Counted from the first letter of the stretch, positions 16,630 through 27,599 are shown. The stretch is DNA of 64,000 bases from Clostridia bacterium (GCA_017395065.1 JAFPWH010000020.1:62001-126000); one strand, 5' to 3'. The notes: generated by a model not told the origin, from the sequence alone. Numbers and translations: made by a program.

Positions 16630-18924
16630 TCATTCCTCCGATCCCAGGAGCCTGCAAACGACCGGGTTTCCGTCTTCGTCGGCGAGGATCCGTTTTTCGT
16701 CGTCCCAGTACAGGGTTTTGAGCGTGTATTCGCCTCTTTCGTAGCCGTAGCCGTCCAGCGCGTCCGAATAGTACGTATAGCGGCCGTTCGCGCCGGGAAC
16801 TACGCAGAACACGGGCGTCTGCCTAAACGCCTCGTCGCTGCAGCCGCACTCGCCTGCGAGCGGAAAAATCGCGCCGGCCTTTACGAACAGGGGCAGCGTG
16901 TCAAGCGGCGCGGGGGTTTCGTGCAGGCCGCCCGTCAGCGTCCTGCCCGTCGAAAGCTCCAGCCACTTGCCCTTTGGCAGGTAGACGCTGCGGGAAGTCG
17001 CCCTGTATTCCGTCACGGGGCAGACGAGGAAGTCACCGAACAAGTATTCGTCGTCGGTGTTTTTCGCTTTTTCGTCGTTTGGATAATCGAAGCCCAGCGG
17101 CCGCATCATGAGCCCGCCCTCGAGCGCGATTTTTCCCGCCATCGAATAGATGTAGGGCAAAAGGCGGTAGCGCAGGCGGTTGTATTTGAGCGCGGCCTCG
17201 TATTCTTTTCCGCGCAGGTTGGTCAGTTCCCGGCGCACGTCCGTTCCGTGGCCGCGGAAGACGGGCAGAAACGCCGCGTACTGGTACCAGCGCACGAACA
17301 GCTCCCGGAATTCGGGATCGTCCCAGCCGTTTTCGAAGTCTCCGTCCCAGTACCACGCGTCGCCCTTTTTGACGAAGAAGCCGCCGATGTCCTGCGTCCA
17401 GTAGGGAAAGCCGGAAGCGCTCATATTGAGGCCGATCGCGATCTGATTTTTAAGCGTTTCCCAGCCGGCCGCGATGTCGCCGGACCACAGGATCGCGCCG
17501 AATCGCTGCTGTCCCGTCCAGGCGGAGCGGGTCAGGTTCACGACGCGCTTTAAGTCCTCTTCGCCCCTTTGCCCCTCGTACAGCGCCATCGCGTGGTAGA
17601 AGGCAAAGGCGTTTGCCCTGTCCATGCCGAGGGCGTCCGCGGCGGTGGCGCTCGTTTCGAAGAAGGTCTCGGCTTCGTCCGGCCTTTCCTTGTGGCTCCA
17701 TTCGCTGGTCCAGGGCTCGGAGGAATCGCACCACCAGGCGTCCACGCCGTAGCGATATAATCCGACTTTGGTCTGTTCCCAGTAGAGCTTGCGCGCTTCG
17801 GGATTCGTGGCGTCGTAGATCGCGCCGCCCGCCAGCAGCAGGTTTTTCTCGCGGAATTCGGCGTTGTCCTTTGTCTTCGGGTTGGGGTTCGGCCAGATAG
17901 AGATCATAAAGCGCGCGTTCATTTCGTGCAGCGCGTCCGTCATGGCCCTGGGGTCGTAAAAGCGCTCTTCGTTGAAGCTCTTCTGCCCCCACATGCCGTC
18001 CGGCCAGCTCATCCAGTCCAGCACGGCGCAGTCGACGCCGATGCCCTTTTCGCGGTAAGTCCTGACGAGGGAAACGATCTCGTCCTGCGTTTCGTACCTT
18101 TCCTGCGACTGTATGTAGCCGAACGCCCACGCGGGCAGCAGAGCGGGTTTTCCCGTAAGGTAGTGGTATCCCCGCACGGCCTCCTCGCAGGAACCCGGGA
18201 TAACGTAAAAGTCCAGTTCCCCGACGCCGGAGAGCCGTATGCAGCTATTCTTTGCTTCGTCGTCGAAGATCAGCGGGCAGCCGCAGTCGATCAGAAGCCC
18301 GTAGCCCGCCGTGGACACGAAAAACGGCACGGCGATCCGGCGGTTCATCTGCGTAAGGTACAGCTTTCTGCCCCTCAGATTCAGCGGCGCGGTCTCGGGC
18401 TGGCCGAAGCCGTAGATCGCTTCGTCCGGCCTAAAGCTCAGTTCGATCGACGCGCGATAAAGGTTTTTATAGTCGCTCCTCGGCGCGTCGCGAACGATCG
18501 TCTTTTTGCCGTCGGCGGTCTCGATCTCCTCCGTCACGGCCCGTGCGCCGGGCTCGATCCTGCGCGCGGCGTATTCCTCCAGGCGCAGCGCGCGGCAAAA
18601 GTCCGTGCGCTCCCCGCCGTTTAGCTGAAGGGCGAAACTGCCGTCCTTTTTGTTTACCGACATGGAAAGGCCGCCGTTTTGGACGCAAAAGCGCTCTTCG
18701 TCCTGCGCGCAGGCGTCAAAGGACACGCCCGCGCGATTTACGAGATAGGGGCTTTCGTTCGAAACGAAATCTTCCCTGCGGGTAAAGCGCACGCGCACGA
18801 TGCCGCGCGGCAACGCGGCGAGGCGCATTTGTCCGTATTCGCTCTTCAGCGTGTAACAGGTCCCGTCGCCGCCGATGCCGCCGGTTGGTATTTCCCTTCC
18901 CGGTCTGTGGGGGGCTGTCAGCAT
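16630..18924 (-). CDS. GH31 alpha-glucosidase / alpha-xylosidase
   Basis: 764 residues with the GH31 order: N-terminal beta-sandwich, (beta/alpha)8 barrel, and two C-terminal sandwich domains. The nucleophile Asp is in GVDAWWCDSSEPW (near residue 395), the acid/base region is RGHGTDVRRE (near 565), and other landmarks are LDWMSWPDGMWGQ and FMISIWPNPNP. The WCDSSEPW form resembles YicI-like alpha-xylosidases, which trim xylose from xyloglucan oligosaccharides, more than starch alpha-glucosidases. No signal peptide is seen. GGAGG lies about 10 nt before the ATG. Confidence 0.92.
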   Translation of the reverse strand: MLTAPHRPGREIPTGGIGGDGTCYTLKSEYGQMRLAALPRGIVRVRFTRREDFVSNESPYLVNRAGVSFDACAQDEERFCVQNGGLSMSVNKKDGSFALQLNGGERTDFCRALRLEEYAARRIEPGARAVTEEIETADGKKTIVRDAPRSDYKNLYRASIELSFRPDEAIYGFGQPETAPLNLRGRKLYLTQMNRRIAVPFFVSTAGYGLLIDCGCPLIFDDEAKNSCIRLSGVGELDFYVIPGSCEEAVRGYHYLTGKPALLPAWAFGYIQSQERYETQDEIVSLVRTYREKGIGVDCAVLDWMSWPDGMWGQKSFNEERFYDPRAMTDALHEMNARFMISIWPNPNPKTKDNAEFREKNLLLAGGAIYDATNPEARKLYWEQTKVGLYRYGVDAWWCDSSEPWTSEWSHKERPDEAETFFETSATAADALGMDRANAFAFYHAMALYEGQRGEEDLKRVVNLTRSAWTGQQRFGAILWSGDIAAGWETLKNQIAIGLNMSASGFPYWTQDIGGFFVKKGDAWYWDGDFENGWDDPEFRELFVRWYQYAAFLPVFRGHGTDVRRELTNLRGKEYEAALKYNRLRYRLLPYIYSMAGKIALEGGLMMRPLGFDYPNDEKAKNTDDEYLFGDFLVCPVTEYRATSRSVYLPKGKWLELSTGRTLTGGLHETPAPLDTLPLFVKAGAIFPLAGECGCSDEAFRQTPVFCVVPGANGRYTYYSDALDGYGYERGEYTLKTLYWDDEKRILADEDGNPVVCRLLGSEE

Positions 18925-18942
18925 GTTTTCTTTCCTCCGCGC

Positions 18943-20454
18943 TCAGTTGTCTTTCGCCAAAAGCAGTACCGCCATGTATGGCTTCGAGGGAAGCTCGAGG
19001 GTGAATTCGCCCTTGAAAGCGCCGGCGTACGTCTTCGTGCATTCCCAGGTGTCCAGGATGTACGCGTCGTAGACGGTCTCCTCGTCAAAATGATAGCTCA
19101 TGGACGAAGGGCGCATGAAGCTGAAGTAGTGCAGGAAGTATTTTCCCTCGTAGCACTTTTCCAGCGGCACGGCCTTCACGCCGTCGTCGCGGCCCTCGTT
19201 GGCGGGGCGCAGCTGCTTTCCGGGGCAGAGGGAGACGACGTCCCGCAGGAAGGCAAAGCGCTTGTGGCTCTCGCCGTGCAGCTTTCCGCCGTGCGACCAC
19301 CAAAGTACGTCTCCGTAGCCGACGTAGGTCTCGCCGTGGCCGGGATAGCCGCCGCGCAGCATCGTTTCCCAAAAGCGCCTTAGCATCTCTTCGCCGCTGA
19401 TGTTTCCCCAGCCGAAGGGCACGTTGCCCTCGTAGGAAATCTCGTCCAGCACGACGGGTTTACGGTACTGCTCGCGCCACTTGTTCGTGTTTTCCACGTG
19501 CAGGTAGGTGTAGTTGCGCTGAATGGAGCAGTGCGTGCACCAGGGGCGCGAAAAATCGTAGATGTCGCGGCAGTTGTGGATCGAGCGCATGTGGCGGTAG
19601 GGATCGTGCTCGCACAGCACGTTTGCGATGCGCACCCATTGCGCGTCGCTTTTGTTCATCAGGTCGTATTCGTTGGCAAGCGACCACCATACGTTATGGT
19701 AGGCGCTCAGGCGCGCCGTGATGTAGCGCATGTAGTACAGGTCCTGCTGCTCCGTCATGAGGCTGAAGCCCCAGCGGTCGTAGGGGTGAAACAGTATGAT
19801 GTCCGCCTCGATGCCCATTTCGCCAAGGCGCTTGACGCAATATTCGATGTGCCTGAAGTGCGCGGGGTTGAAGCGGGTATAGTCCCAGTCGTTGCCGGGG
19901 GCGTTTCCGATATAGTTTTTGAAGTTCTGCCTTGTCAGCACCGAAGAATCCATCGGCGTTCCCTCGAAGGGATAGCTGCGCGGCTCGTTGAAATTGTAGA
20001 CGTAGTGCTTCGGGAACACGCAGAAGCGGATCTTGTTGAACGCGCTGTTTTTAAGCGTCCCGAACGTCTGTTCGATCAGCTCGTCGCTTTGCAGGTGCCA
20101 CACGTAGCACGTGGTGCCCAGGCTTATGTAGGGCGTCCCGTCCTCGTAGTTGAGCCCCCAGGTGCGGCTGACCCGCACGGGGCCGTGGTTGTTCTTTTCC
20201 GCCGGTCCGACCGTGAAGGAGCCCGTTTGAGGTTCGTCCAGAAAGCTCGCGCTGAGGGTGTAATCGTACTTTCCCTCAAAAGACGGCATGAAGCGCGCGA
20301 CGTATCTGCCGTCTCCGTCGTAAAAGCCGTCGGCCTCCTTTTCCTCGTTCAGAGAGGAGACCTTCAGCTTCACCCACTGCCCGGCAAAGGGATTGCCGTC
20401 CTTCGGGCCGCTTAGCGCGATCTCCCATACGCCGTATTTGCTCGCGTCCGCCAT
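18943..20454 (-). CDS. DUF5060-DUF4038-DUF5605 glycoside hydrolase (apiosidase-like)
   Basis: 503 residues. The N-terminal 90 residues match DUF5060 (DGFYDGDGRYVARFMPSFEG), the middle (about 100-400) matches the DUF4038/GH140-like barrel (YISLGTTCYVWHLQ, FNKIRFCVFPKHY, VWWSLANEYDLM and KPVVLDEISYEGN, carrying the likely acid/base and nucleophile Glu), and the C-terminus matches DUF5605 (GKYFLHYFSF). Characterised GH140 relatives remove D-apiose from rhamnogalacturonan II. No signal peptide is seen. AGGAGG lies 5 nt before the ATG. It lies 19 nt past the isomerase gene in the operon. Substrate specificity is inference. Confidence 0.75.
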   Translation of the reverse strand: MADASKYGVWEIALSGPKDGNPFAGQWVKLKVSSLNEEKEADGFYDGDGRYVARFMPSFEGKYDYTLSASFLDEPQTGSFTVGPAEKNNHGPVRVSRTWGLNYEDGTPYISLGTTCYVWHLQSDELIEQTFGTLKNSAFNKIRFCVFPKHYVYNFNEPRSYPFEGTPMDSSVLTRQNFKNYIGNAPGNDWDYTRFNPAHFRHIEYCVKRLGEMGIEADIILFHPYDRWGFSLMTEQQDLYYMRYITARLSAYHNVWWSLANEYDLMNKSDAQWVRIANVLCEHDPYRHMRSIHNCRDIYDFSRPWCTHCSIQRNYTYLHVENTNKWREQYRKPVVLDEISYEGNVPFGWGNISGEEMLRRFWETMLRGGYPGHGETYVGYGDVLWWSHGGKLHGESHKRFAFLRDVVSLCPGKQLRPANEGRDDGVKAVPLEKCYEGKYFLHYFSFMRPSSMSYHFDEETVYDAYILDTWECTKTYAGAFKGEFTLELPSKPYMAVLLLAKDN

Positions 20455-20473
20455 ATATGCCTCCTGACTCAGA

Positions 20474-21877
20474 CTAATTGTGCCTGTGGACCTGCCAGCC
20501 CATGTAGTTGCCAAGCGCCTCCTCCAGTACGTCCGCGCACAGGGACTGGCTCAGCGCCACGTGGTGCTCGTACCCTTCTTTGGCGACGTAGTGCATGAGG
20601 TCGTTCAATTTCTCCACCTCGCACACGGCCACGCCGCCGAAGGTCGGCAGCGGATCGTCGGTGAAGCGGCCCTGCCCCAGATAGCAGCGGATGACGCCGT
20701 TTGCGTCGTCGGTGGAGACCTTGAGGAAGGTCATGTCCGAGGGGCGGACGCGGCCCTTGAGCGCGCCGAAGCTCACGTCCGTGCCGAGGGTCGTTGCGAG
20801 GATGTCCAAATTGCCGATCTCCGGCTTGTCCTTAAAGGCGCAGGCGGGGTAGTTGGAGCAGTGGACGTTGATGCACTTGTCCGGCACGGTCTTGTAGTTG
20901 TTGTTCCAGTCCTGATAGATCGGGGGGACTCCGCCGGCCTTCAAAAGCGCCAGCATGCTGACCGCGCCCATGATGTCGGTCTCGCAGGCGCTGGGCTTGC
21001 CCTTTTGCCCCATCATGCTCATGACCAGGCACATCGCGCAGCCGTAATTGGCCTCCACGCTGTCCCAGCACTGGATCGCGCTGGCGTCGCAGTGGTGGTT
21101 CTCCATCCAGTTTTCGATCGCGATGCAGAGCTTTGCCTGCTTTTCGAGCTTATAGTCCTCTATGCCCGGGCACACGTTTCCGTAGGCGCGGATCTCGGCG
21201 ATCTTATCTTTGATTTGGGAAGCGTCCTTCAGTTCGCCGATGTCCGCCATGATTTCGCTGAAGTCCTCGGTCTCGACCGTGATGCCGCTTTGCTGCAGAA
21301 GCTTTTCGGAGTAGCGCACGGTCCTGAAGGGCATGACGCGCGCGCCGATCTGCGCGATGCGCGCCGTCCTCATGGCCTTGACCACCGCGCACACGCGGCT
21401 GAACTTTTCGACGTCCGCTTTGAATTCCTCCCCGTCCACGGGGCAGGTGTGGCGGCTCGTGAGCGAATACTTTATGCCCTGCTGGCGCAGGTTGTTGCAA
21501 AGGCTCAGCTTTCCGCAGAACGCGTCGCGGCGGTTGGCCAGGTCCAGCTTGTCGAAGTCGTCGTCGCAGGCCTGGATCAGGATCGGGCAGTTCAGCCCGC
21601 TTTTTTTGATCGCGTCCGCGACGCCCGTCTCCTCGCCGAAGTTGGGCAGGCACACGATGATGCCGTCGATCTCTTCGCTGTGGGCGCGGAAGAGCTTTGC
21701 GCACTTGAGCGCCTCCTCGTAGGTCATGGTTTCGCCCATGAACGTGTCGTCCGGCGAAAGCGTGACGACCCCGTGTCCCCAGTCTTTCAGGCATTTGAGC
21801 AGCTTTTCGCGCGCGGTCAGCACCAGATGATCCGGAAAAAAGCTGCGGTTGGAAACGATCACTCCGAAAGTAGCCAT
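20474..21877 (-). CDS. L-fucose/L-arabinose isomerase-family sugar isomerase
   Basis: 467 residues of the FucI/AraA-like fold, which interconverts aldoses and ketoses using a divalent metal. Landmarks are GIIVCLPNFGEETGVADAI (N-terminal Rossmann-like domain), GARVMPFRTVRYSE, ENWMENHHCDASAIQCWDSVE (Glu near residue 255 with the metal-site context), ACETDIMGAVSMLALL (Glu-Asp near 300) and CSNYPACAF. Length is in the normal range. It sits between an FGGY kinase and the DUF4038 hydrolase, the classic place of the first step in a sugar pathway. The sugar could be L-fucose, D-arabinose, D-xylose or D-apiose. Confidence 0.82.
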   Translation of the reverse strand: MATFGVIVSNRSFFPDHLVLTAREKLLKCLKDWGHGVVTLSPDDTFMGETMTYEEALKCAKLFRAHSEEIDGIIVCLPNFGEETGVADAIKKSGLNCPILIQACDDDFDKLDLANRRDAFCGKLSLCNNLRQQGIKYSLTSRHTCPVDGEEFKADVEKFSRVCAVVKAMRTARIAQIGARVMPFRTVRYSEKLLQQSGITVETEDFSEIMADIGELKDASQIKDKIAEIRAYGNVCPGIEDYKLEKQAKLCIAIENWMENHHCDASAIQCWDSVEANYGCAMCLVMSMMGQKGKPSACETDIMGAVSMLALLKAGGVPPIYQDWNNNYKTVPDKCINVHCSNYPACAFKDKPEIGNLDILATTLGTDVSFGALKGRVRPSDMTFLKVSTDDANGVIRCYLGQGRFTDDPLPTFGGVAVCEVEKLNDLMHYVAKEGYEHHVALSQSLCADVLEEALGNYMGWQVHRHN

Positions 21878-21902
21878 ACAGTCATCCTCCCCTTGGCGAT
21901 AA

Positions 21903-23369
21903 TCAATGTTTGTTGAGTACCCTGCGCACGGCGGCGTACCAGCCGTCCATGCGGCTGAGGCGCTCGCGCTCGCTTATTCCGGGCTCGTACAGGCGCGTTT
22001 TGCCCACGCGCTGCTTTTCGGCGTCCGTGCCCAGCGTCTTTTCCGCGGCCATCAGCGCGCAGCCCAGCGCGCTCAGCTCCGTTTCGTCGGCGGCTTCGAG
22101 CGGGCAGCCCAGCAGGTCCGCCTGCAGCTGCATCAGGGTTTCGTTTTTGCAGCCGCCGCCGTCTGCGTGAAGCACGGCGATGCGCGCGCCGGCATCCGCC
22201 TGCATCGCGTTTATGACCGCCGCGTTCTGATAGGCCATGCTCTCCAGCGCCGCCCGCACCATGTGGGCGCGGGTGCTGGCGCGGCTTAAGCCGATGAACG
22301 CGCCGCGCGCGGTCTCGTCGAAATCCGGCGCGCCCATGCCCGAAAACGCGGGCACGAGGTATACGCCGCCGCTGTCCTTGACCGAAAGGGCGATCTGTTC
22401 GACCTCTGCGACGCTCGAAGCCATTTGCGCCTGCTCGACCAGCCATTTGAGCGTGTCGCCCGAGTGGGTAATGTTGCCCTCGAGCACGTATTTCACCTGC
22501 CCGCGAAAACCGTAGGCGATCGACGTGGAGAGCCCGTTTTTGCTCTCGCAGGCTTGGGTGCCCGTGTTCATCATGACCGAGCTGCCCGTGCCGTAGGAGG
22601 TCTTCGTCATGCCCTCGTAAAGGCATTTCTGGGCAAAGAGCGACGAATGGCTGTCGCCCATGACGCCCGTGACGGGCACGCCCTTCAGCTTTTCCAGAGC
22701 GGCGACCGTTCCGAAGTCCGCGTCCGACATGAGCGGGTGGGGAAGGCATTTGGGCGGCACGCCGAACAGCGCGCAGAGGTCCACGTCGAAGCTGAGCCGG
22801 CGTATATTGAACAGCTGCGTTCGCGAAGCGTTGCTTACGTCCGTTGCAAAGGTTTGTCCGCCCGTGAGCTTATAGATCAGGAAGCTGTCGACCGTGCCGA
22901 TCAGCGCTTCGCCGTCCTTTGCGCGCGCGAGCAGCGAAGGGTCTTCTCTCAGCGCGTGCGCGGCCTTGGCCGCGGAATAGTAAGGGCTGAGCGCTATGCC
23001 GCTTGCGCGCTTTACTTCTTCGGCGCTTGCCGCAAGCTCGCCGCACAGTTCGTGGGCGCGCACGTCCTGCCAGACGATGGCGCGCCGAAGGGCACATCCG
23101 TCTTTCCTCGACCAGAACGCCGTCGTCTCCCGCTGGTTGCACACGGACACGGCGGCGATCTCTTCTTTATCGATGTCCCGGGTGACCTCGCTCATGCCCT
23201 CCAGCACGTTTTGCCAGATCTCCTCCGCGTCGTGCTCCGCAAGGCCCGGGGCCGGGTAGTACTGCCTGTGGGGCTTTGAAAAGCGCCTTACGATGGTTCC
23301 GTTCCCGTCGGCAAGGAACACCTTGCTGGCCGAGGTGCTCTGATCGATCGCAACGATGTATTTTTTCAT
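21903..23369 (-). CDS. FGGY-family carbohydrate kinase, glycerol-kinase-like
   Basis: 488 residues with the two actin-like domains. N-terminal AIDQSTSASKVFL is the phosphate-1 loop; NQRETTAFWSRKDG and AIVWQDVRA are the glycerol-kinase-type substrate blocks (Arg-Glu that hold the glycerol hydroxyls), and GDSHSSLFAQKC and GTGSSVMMNTG form the nucleotide site. The kinase phosphorylates a ketose or polyol at its terminal hydroxyl. The glycerol-like substrate site would suit a glycerol-ended sugar such as apulose; that is inference. The start overlaps the transketolase stop by 4 nt (ATGA). Confidence 0.88.
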   Translation of the reverse strand: MKKYIVAIDQSTSASKVFLADGNGTIVRRFSKPHRQYYPAPGLAEHDAEEIWQNVLEGMSEVTRDIDKEEIAAVSVCNQRETTAFWSRKDGCALRRAIVWQDVRAHELCGELAASAEEVKRASGIALSPYYSAAKAAHALREDPSLLARAKDGEALIGTVDSFLIYKLTGGQTFATDVSNASRTQLFNIRRLSFDVDLCALFGVPPKCLPHPLMSDADFGTVAALEKLKGVPVTGVMGDSHSSLFAQKCLYEGMTKTSYGTGSSVMMNTGTQACESKNGLSTSIAYGFRGQVKYVLEGNITHSGDTLKWLVEQAQMASSVAEVEQIALSVKDSGGVYLVPAFSGMGAPDFDETARGAFIGLSRASTRAHMVRAALESMAYQNAAVINAMQADAGARIAVLHADGGGCKNETLMQLQADLLGCPLEAADETELSALGCALMAAEKTLGTDAEKQRVGKTRLYEPGISERERLSRMDGWYAAVRRVLNKH

Positions 23370-24291
23370 GCTTTGAGACCCTCGAGGAGGCTGCGCGCGA
23401 TGCCCTGCGCGTCAAGCCCGTAGTGTGCAAATACCTCGGCGCTCGTGCCGGTATAGAGTTTTTCGTCCTTTAAGCCCAGTATGCGCATGCGGGTCGGCGC
23501 CTTCTGGCTGAGTATTTCGCTGACCGCGCCGCCGAGGCCGCCGTAAACCGAGTGCTCCTCGGCCGTCAGAACGAATCCGGTCTTTGCGGCCTCGAGCACG
23601 GCGTCCACGTCCATGGGCTTGATCGTGAACATGTCGTAAACGCTTACGCTTATGCCCTTTTGCGAAAGAAGCTCGGCGGCGGCCGTCGCCTGGCAGACCG
23701 TTTCGCCGCAGGCGATGATCGCGGCGTCGCTTCCGCTTCTTAGCTTTACCGCCTTGCCCGGCGTAAAGGCCGTGCCCTCCGGGTAGATGTCCTCCACCGC
23801 GCCGCGCCCGACGCGAACGAAGGCGGGTTTGGCGGAAGAGGCCAGATAATCGGTCAGCGCCTTCATTTGCACGGCGTCCGAGGGCAGATAGACCTCGAGG
23901 TCCGGGATCGCCCGCATCAGGGCGATGTCCTGCGTGGAATGGTGCGTGGAGCCCAGCGCGCCGTAGCTGACGCCGCCGCTGACGCCGATGATCTTCACGT
24001 TCATGTGGCTGTAGGCCACGTCCACCTTGACCTGCTCGGCGCTGCGCATCGAGAAGAAGCAGGCCGGCCCGCACACGAAGGGCTTAAGGCCCGCGTTGGC
24101 AAGACCCGCGGCGATGCCCACCGCGTCCTGCTCGGCGATGCCGCACTCCACGAACTGCCCGGGCAGCTCCTTTGCGAAGTCGCCCAGCGTCACGCTGCCG
24201 CGGCTGTCGGTCGCCAGCGTGAAGATGTCCTTATCCTGCTTTGCGAGTTCAAGGATCCTGCCTGTGAACGCGCCGCGCAATGTGCTTTTGC

Positions 24292-24295
<4 letters not shown>
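23366..24295 (-). CDS. Transketolase C-terminal subunit
   Basis: 309 residues holding the pyrimidine-binding (Pyr) and C-terminal domains of transketolase. The conserved Glu is in FVECGIAEQDAVGIAAGLA (near residue 55), and YGALGSTHHSTQDIALMR near residue 110 is the family loop. It pairs with the TPP-binding subunit encoded just upstream; the start overlaps that gene's stop by 4 nt (ATGA), giving equal translation. Split transketolases are common in Clostridia and in dedicated sugar clusters. The whole pair would move a two-carbon ketol unit between sugar phosphates. Confidence 0.92.
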
Positions 24296-25116
<821 letters not shown>

Positions 25117-25119
25117 TTT

Positions 25120-26121
25120 TCAAGCCTCCCAAAAGCGTATTTCTTCGGAATATTCCATTGAAAGCGTTCCGTCGCCCCTGTATTTCAGGGGCAGCCATAC
25201 GTAAGAGCATTCCAGAAAGTTCTTCGTGTTGTGGCGCTCGCACATGCACACGTCCCTGCCGTCCGCCGTAAAGATGTACGTGCCCTGCGTGCGAAAGCTC
25301 GTGTGCTCTTCGTCGCCCGCGCAGGGGTCGCCCATGTCCTCCCAGGGGCCCAGCGGGCTTTCGGCGCGGAAGTATTTCGCCCTGTTGTACGCCCAGCCGG
25401 TGAGCCCCGAGGTAAGCATGTAGCAGTATTTGCCGCGGCGGACGACGCAGGGCGCCTCCCTCTGGTCGCAGGCGTCCAGGCGCGCCCAGGTATCCGTAAA
25501 GCCCAGATAGTCGTCCGTGAGCTTCACGGCGTGCAGGCAGCGCTCGAACGGTTTCAGAACCGGGTTGAAGGCTTGGCTCACGTGCCGGTCGTAAATAAAA
25601 TACGCGCTGCCGTCCTCGTCCTTGAACAGGGTCGAATCCCGCACGTAGCCCTTGCGGTCGATGGGGCGGGAGATGTTCACGAGGCTGTATTCCCCGTTTA
25701 CCCGGTCGCTCACCGCGACCAGCGCTTCGCCGCCGGCATCCGAAAAGCCGTGATCCCCGGGAAAGCCCACGTAGTGGCACCAGAGCACGTACTTTTTCGT
25801 GTTTTCGTTGTAGACGATCTTTGGCCTTTCAAAGCGCATGGGCGGCCGCAAGGGGCTGCCTTCTTTATCGCAGGTTTTGAGCACGACGCCCTCGTATTCC
25901 CAGTGTTCGAGGTCGTCCGAGGCGTACATGTTGACGCCCGTCAGCGTCACCTGCCCGCCGCGGCCGCCGGAAGCGAAGGGCTTGTTCTGCAGGGCCATGC
26001 CGTACCAGTGATACCGCCCGCCGGCATAGATCACGCCGCCGTCGGAGGCGTTTACGATGTTCCCGTCGGTATCGTGATGCTGATGGAATTCGTCGATCCT
26101 GCCGTTTACAAAAACGCTCAC
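25120..26121 (-). CDS. GH43-family glycoside hydrolase (subfamily 24-like signature)
   Basis: 333 residues forming a five-bladed beta-propeller. The opening HHDTDGNIVNASDGG resembles the W-x-DTDGN-I-AHGGG start of GH43 subfamily 24 exo-beta-1,3-galactanase-like proteins. Later blades show MYASDDLEHWEYEG, FERPKIVYNENTKKYVLWCHY, VRDSTLFKDEDGSAYFIYD and REAPCVVRRGKYCYMLTSG. The start is GTG, overlapping the GH29 stop by 4 nt (GTGA), with GAGGGGG upstream. No signal peptide is seen. It likely trims side chains of imported pectic or arabinogalactan oligosaccharides. Confidence 0.8.
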   Translation of the reverse strand: MSVFVNGRIDEFHQHHDTDGNIVNASDGGVIYAGGRYHWYGMALQNKPFASGGRGGQVTLTGVNMYASDDLEHWEYEGVVLKTCDKEGSPLRPPMRFERPKIVYNENTKKYVLWCHYVGFPGDHGFSDAGGEALVAVSDRVNGEYSLVNISRPIDRKGYVRDSTLFKDEDGSAYFIYDRHVSQAFNPVLKPFERCLHAVKLTDDYLGFTDTWARLDACDQREAPCVVRRGKYCYMLTSGLTGWAYNRAKYFRAESPLGPWEDMGDPCAGDEEHTSFRTQGTYIFTADGRDVCMCERHNTKNFLECSYVWLPLKYRGDGTLSMEYSEEIRFWEA

Positions 26122-27578
26122 AGCTTTTCCCCCTCGATCACGAGCAGGTTTACGTATTCGGTGGGCAGCTTTTCGGGCAGCTTTACCAATAAAAGCCCCA
26201 TCGCCGTTTCGAACGGAAGCGGGCCTGCACCGGGCATGGAAACGCGCGTTACGCGGCTTTCCCCAAAGGATTCCAATACCGCCGTATCGCCGTTTTCGGC
26301 GTTCATCAGAAACGCGTAGACCTTGCCGTCCTTGGCCGTGTAGCGCACGTCGCCCTTCGTCCAGGCGGTCTTGCCTTCCTTCGTGTTTGCCTGCGTTTTG
26401 CCCTCGCCGCACACGCGCCAGGGCCGCGTGGAATAGATGCCTTCGCCGTTGAGCTTCATCCATTCGCCGATGCGCTTTAGGATGAATTTCTCCTCCTCGT
26501 CCAGCGTGCCGTCCGGCCTTTGGGGGATGCTGAGCATGAGGGAACCGTTCTTGGCCACGATGTCGACCAGCATTTCGATGACGAGCGAGGGCTGCTTGTA
26601 GACGGCGTTCAGATCGTAGAACCAGTCGCCGATGCAGGTGTCGGTGTTCCAGGGGAAGGAGCTCGCGCTTGCCAGCACGCTCCTTTCCATGTCGAGCACG
26701 CCGACCCTGTAAATCTCCGGGCCCTGATTTTTCTGCATGTAGACGGCGCGGTTTTCGCCGAATTTCTGAATGGATTTATTGTACAGCTGCGCGACCGTCT
26801 GAAGCCCCACGTCGTAGGCGCGGTCGTCCGTGTGCTTTGCACGCTTTGTCTTGTCCGCCCAGTGGCGGCCGAAGGGCAGGGAGCTGTCGGAATACAGAAG
26901 CTCCGGCTCGAACTTTTCGATCAGCTCGTCCATGACCCTTCGCCAGTACGCGTGAAAGCGCGGCTCGGTGGTGCACCTGGGAACGTTGACCGTGGGATCG
27001 TTTATCACGTGGCAGTAATTGTCGTGATAGAAAGCGCGAAAGGCGGGGTCGTTGCCGTCGTAGGGAACGCCGGCGTAGGGGCCGTACGTATCGCAGCCCT
27101 TGTTGACGTTCCACCAGCTGAACGAGATGCCCAGATGCTCGCTTAAACCGAAGGGCAGCCCGCGCTTTTTCGCGGCGGCCTGCCAGGAAGCGCAAATGTC
27201 CCTGTGCGGGCCGACGTTCACGCTGTTCATGGGGTTTACCGCGCTGTCGTAATTGAAGAAATGATCGTGATGCATCGCCTGGGCGCAGAAGAATCTCGCG
27301 CCCGCCGAAACGTACAGGTCCATCAGCGCGTCGGGATCGAATTTTTCCGCCTTCCACAGGCGGCACAGGTCTTTGTAGCCGAACACCGAGGGATGCCCGT
27401 AGGTGCGCAGGTGATGCTCGTACTGGGGCGTGCCCTGCACATACATCCACTTGGCGTACCAGTCGCCCATCATGGGCACCGACTGCGGGCCCCAGTGCGA
27501 CCAGATGCCGAACTTCGCATCCCTGTACCAAAGGGGCGCTTCATAAGCGTAAAGCGACTCGAACGAAGCCTCGAACAT
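26118..27578 (-). CDS. GH29 alpha-L-fucosidase
   Basis: 486 residues. The catalytic barrel begins WYRDAKFGIWSHWGPQSVP, includes ARFFCAQAMHHDHFFNYDS, and the nucleophile Asp is expected in PELLYSDSSLPFG near residue 250. A C-terminal beta-sandwich (about 380-486) contains the family tail NGEGIYSTRPW. No signal peptide is seen, so fucosylated oligosaccharides would be cut after import. It is the first enzyme gene after the LacI regulator, 21 nt downstream of it. GH29 also includes enzymes acting on other L-sugars. Confidence 0.9.
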   Translation of the reverse strand: MFEASFESLYAYEAPLWYRDAKFGIWSHWGPQSVPMMGDWYAKWMYVQGTPQYEHHLRTYGHPSVFGYKDLCRLWKAEKFDPDALMDLYVSAGARFFCAQAMHHDHFFNYDSAVNPMNSVNVGPHRDICASWQAAAKKRGLPFGLSEHLGISFSWWNVNKGCDTYGPYAGVPYDGNDPAFRAFYHDNYCHVINDPTVNVPRCTTEPRFHAYWRRVMDELIEKFEPELLYSDSSLPFGRHWADKTKRAKHTDDRAYDVGLQTVAQLYNKSIQKFGENRAVYMQKNQGPEIYRVGVLDMERSVLASASSFPWNTDTCIGDWFYDLNAVYKQPSLVIEMLVDIVAKNGSLMLSIPQRPDGTLDEEEKFILKRIGEWMKLNGEGIYSTRPWRVCGEGKTQANTKEGKTAWTKGDVRYTAKDGKVYAFLMNAENGDTAVLESFGESRVTRVSMPGAGPLPFETAMGLLLVKLPEKLPTEYVNLLVIEGEKL

Positions 27579-27599
27579 ACCCTTTGCGCCTCCGTAACG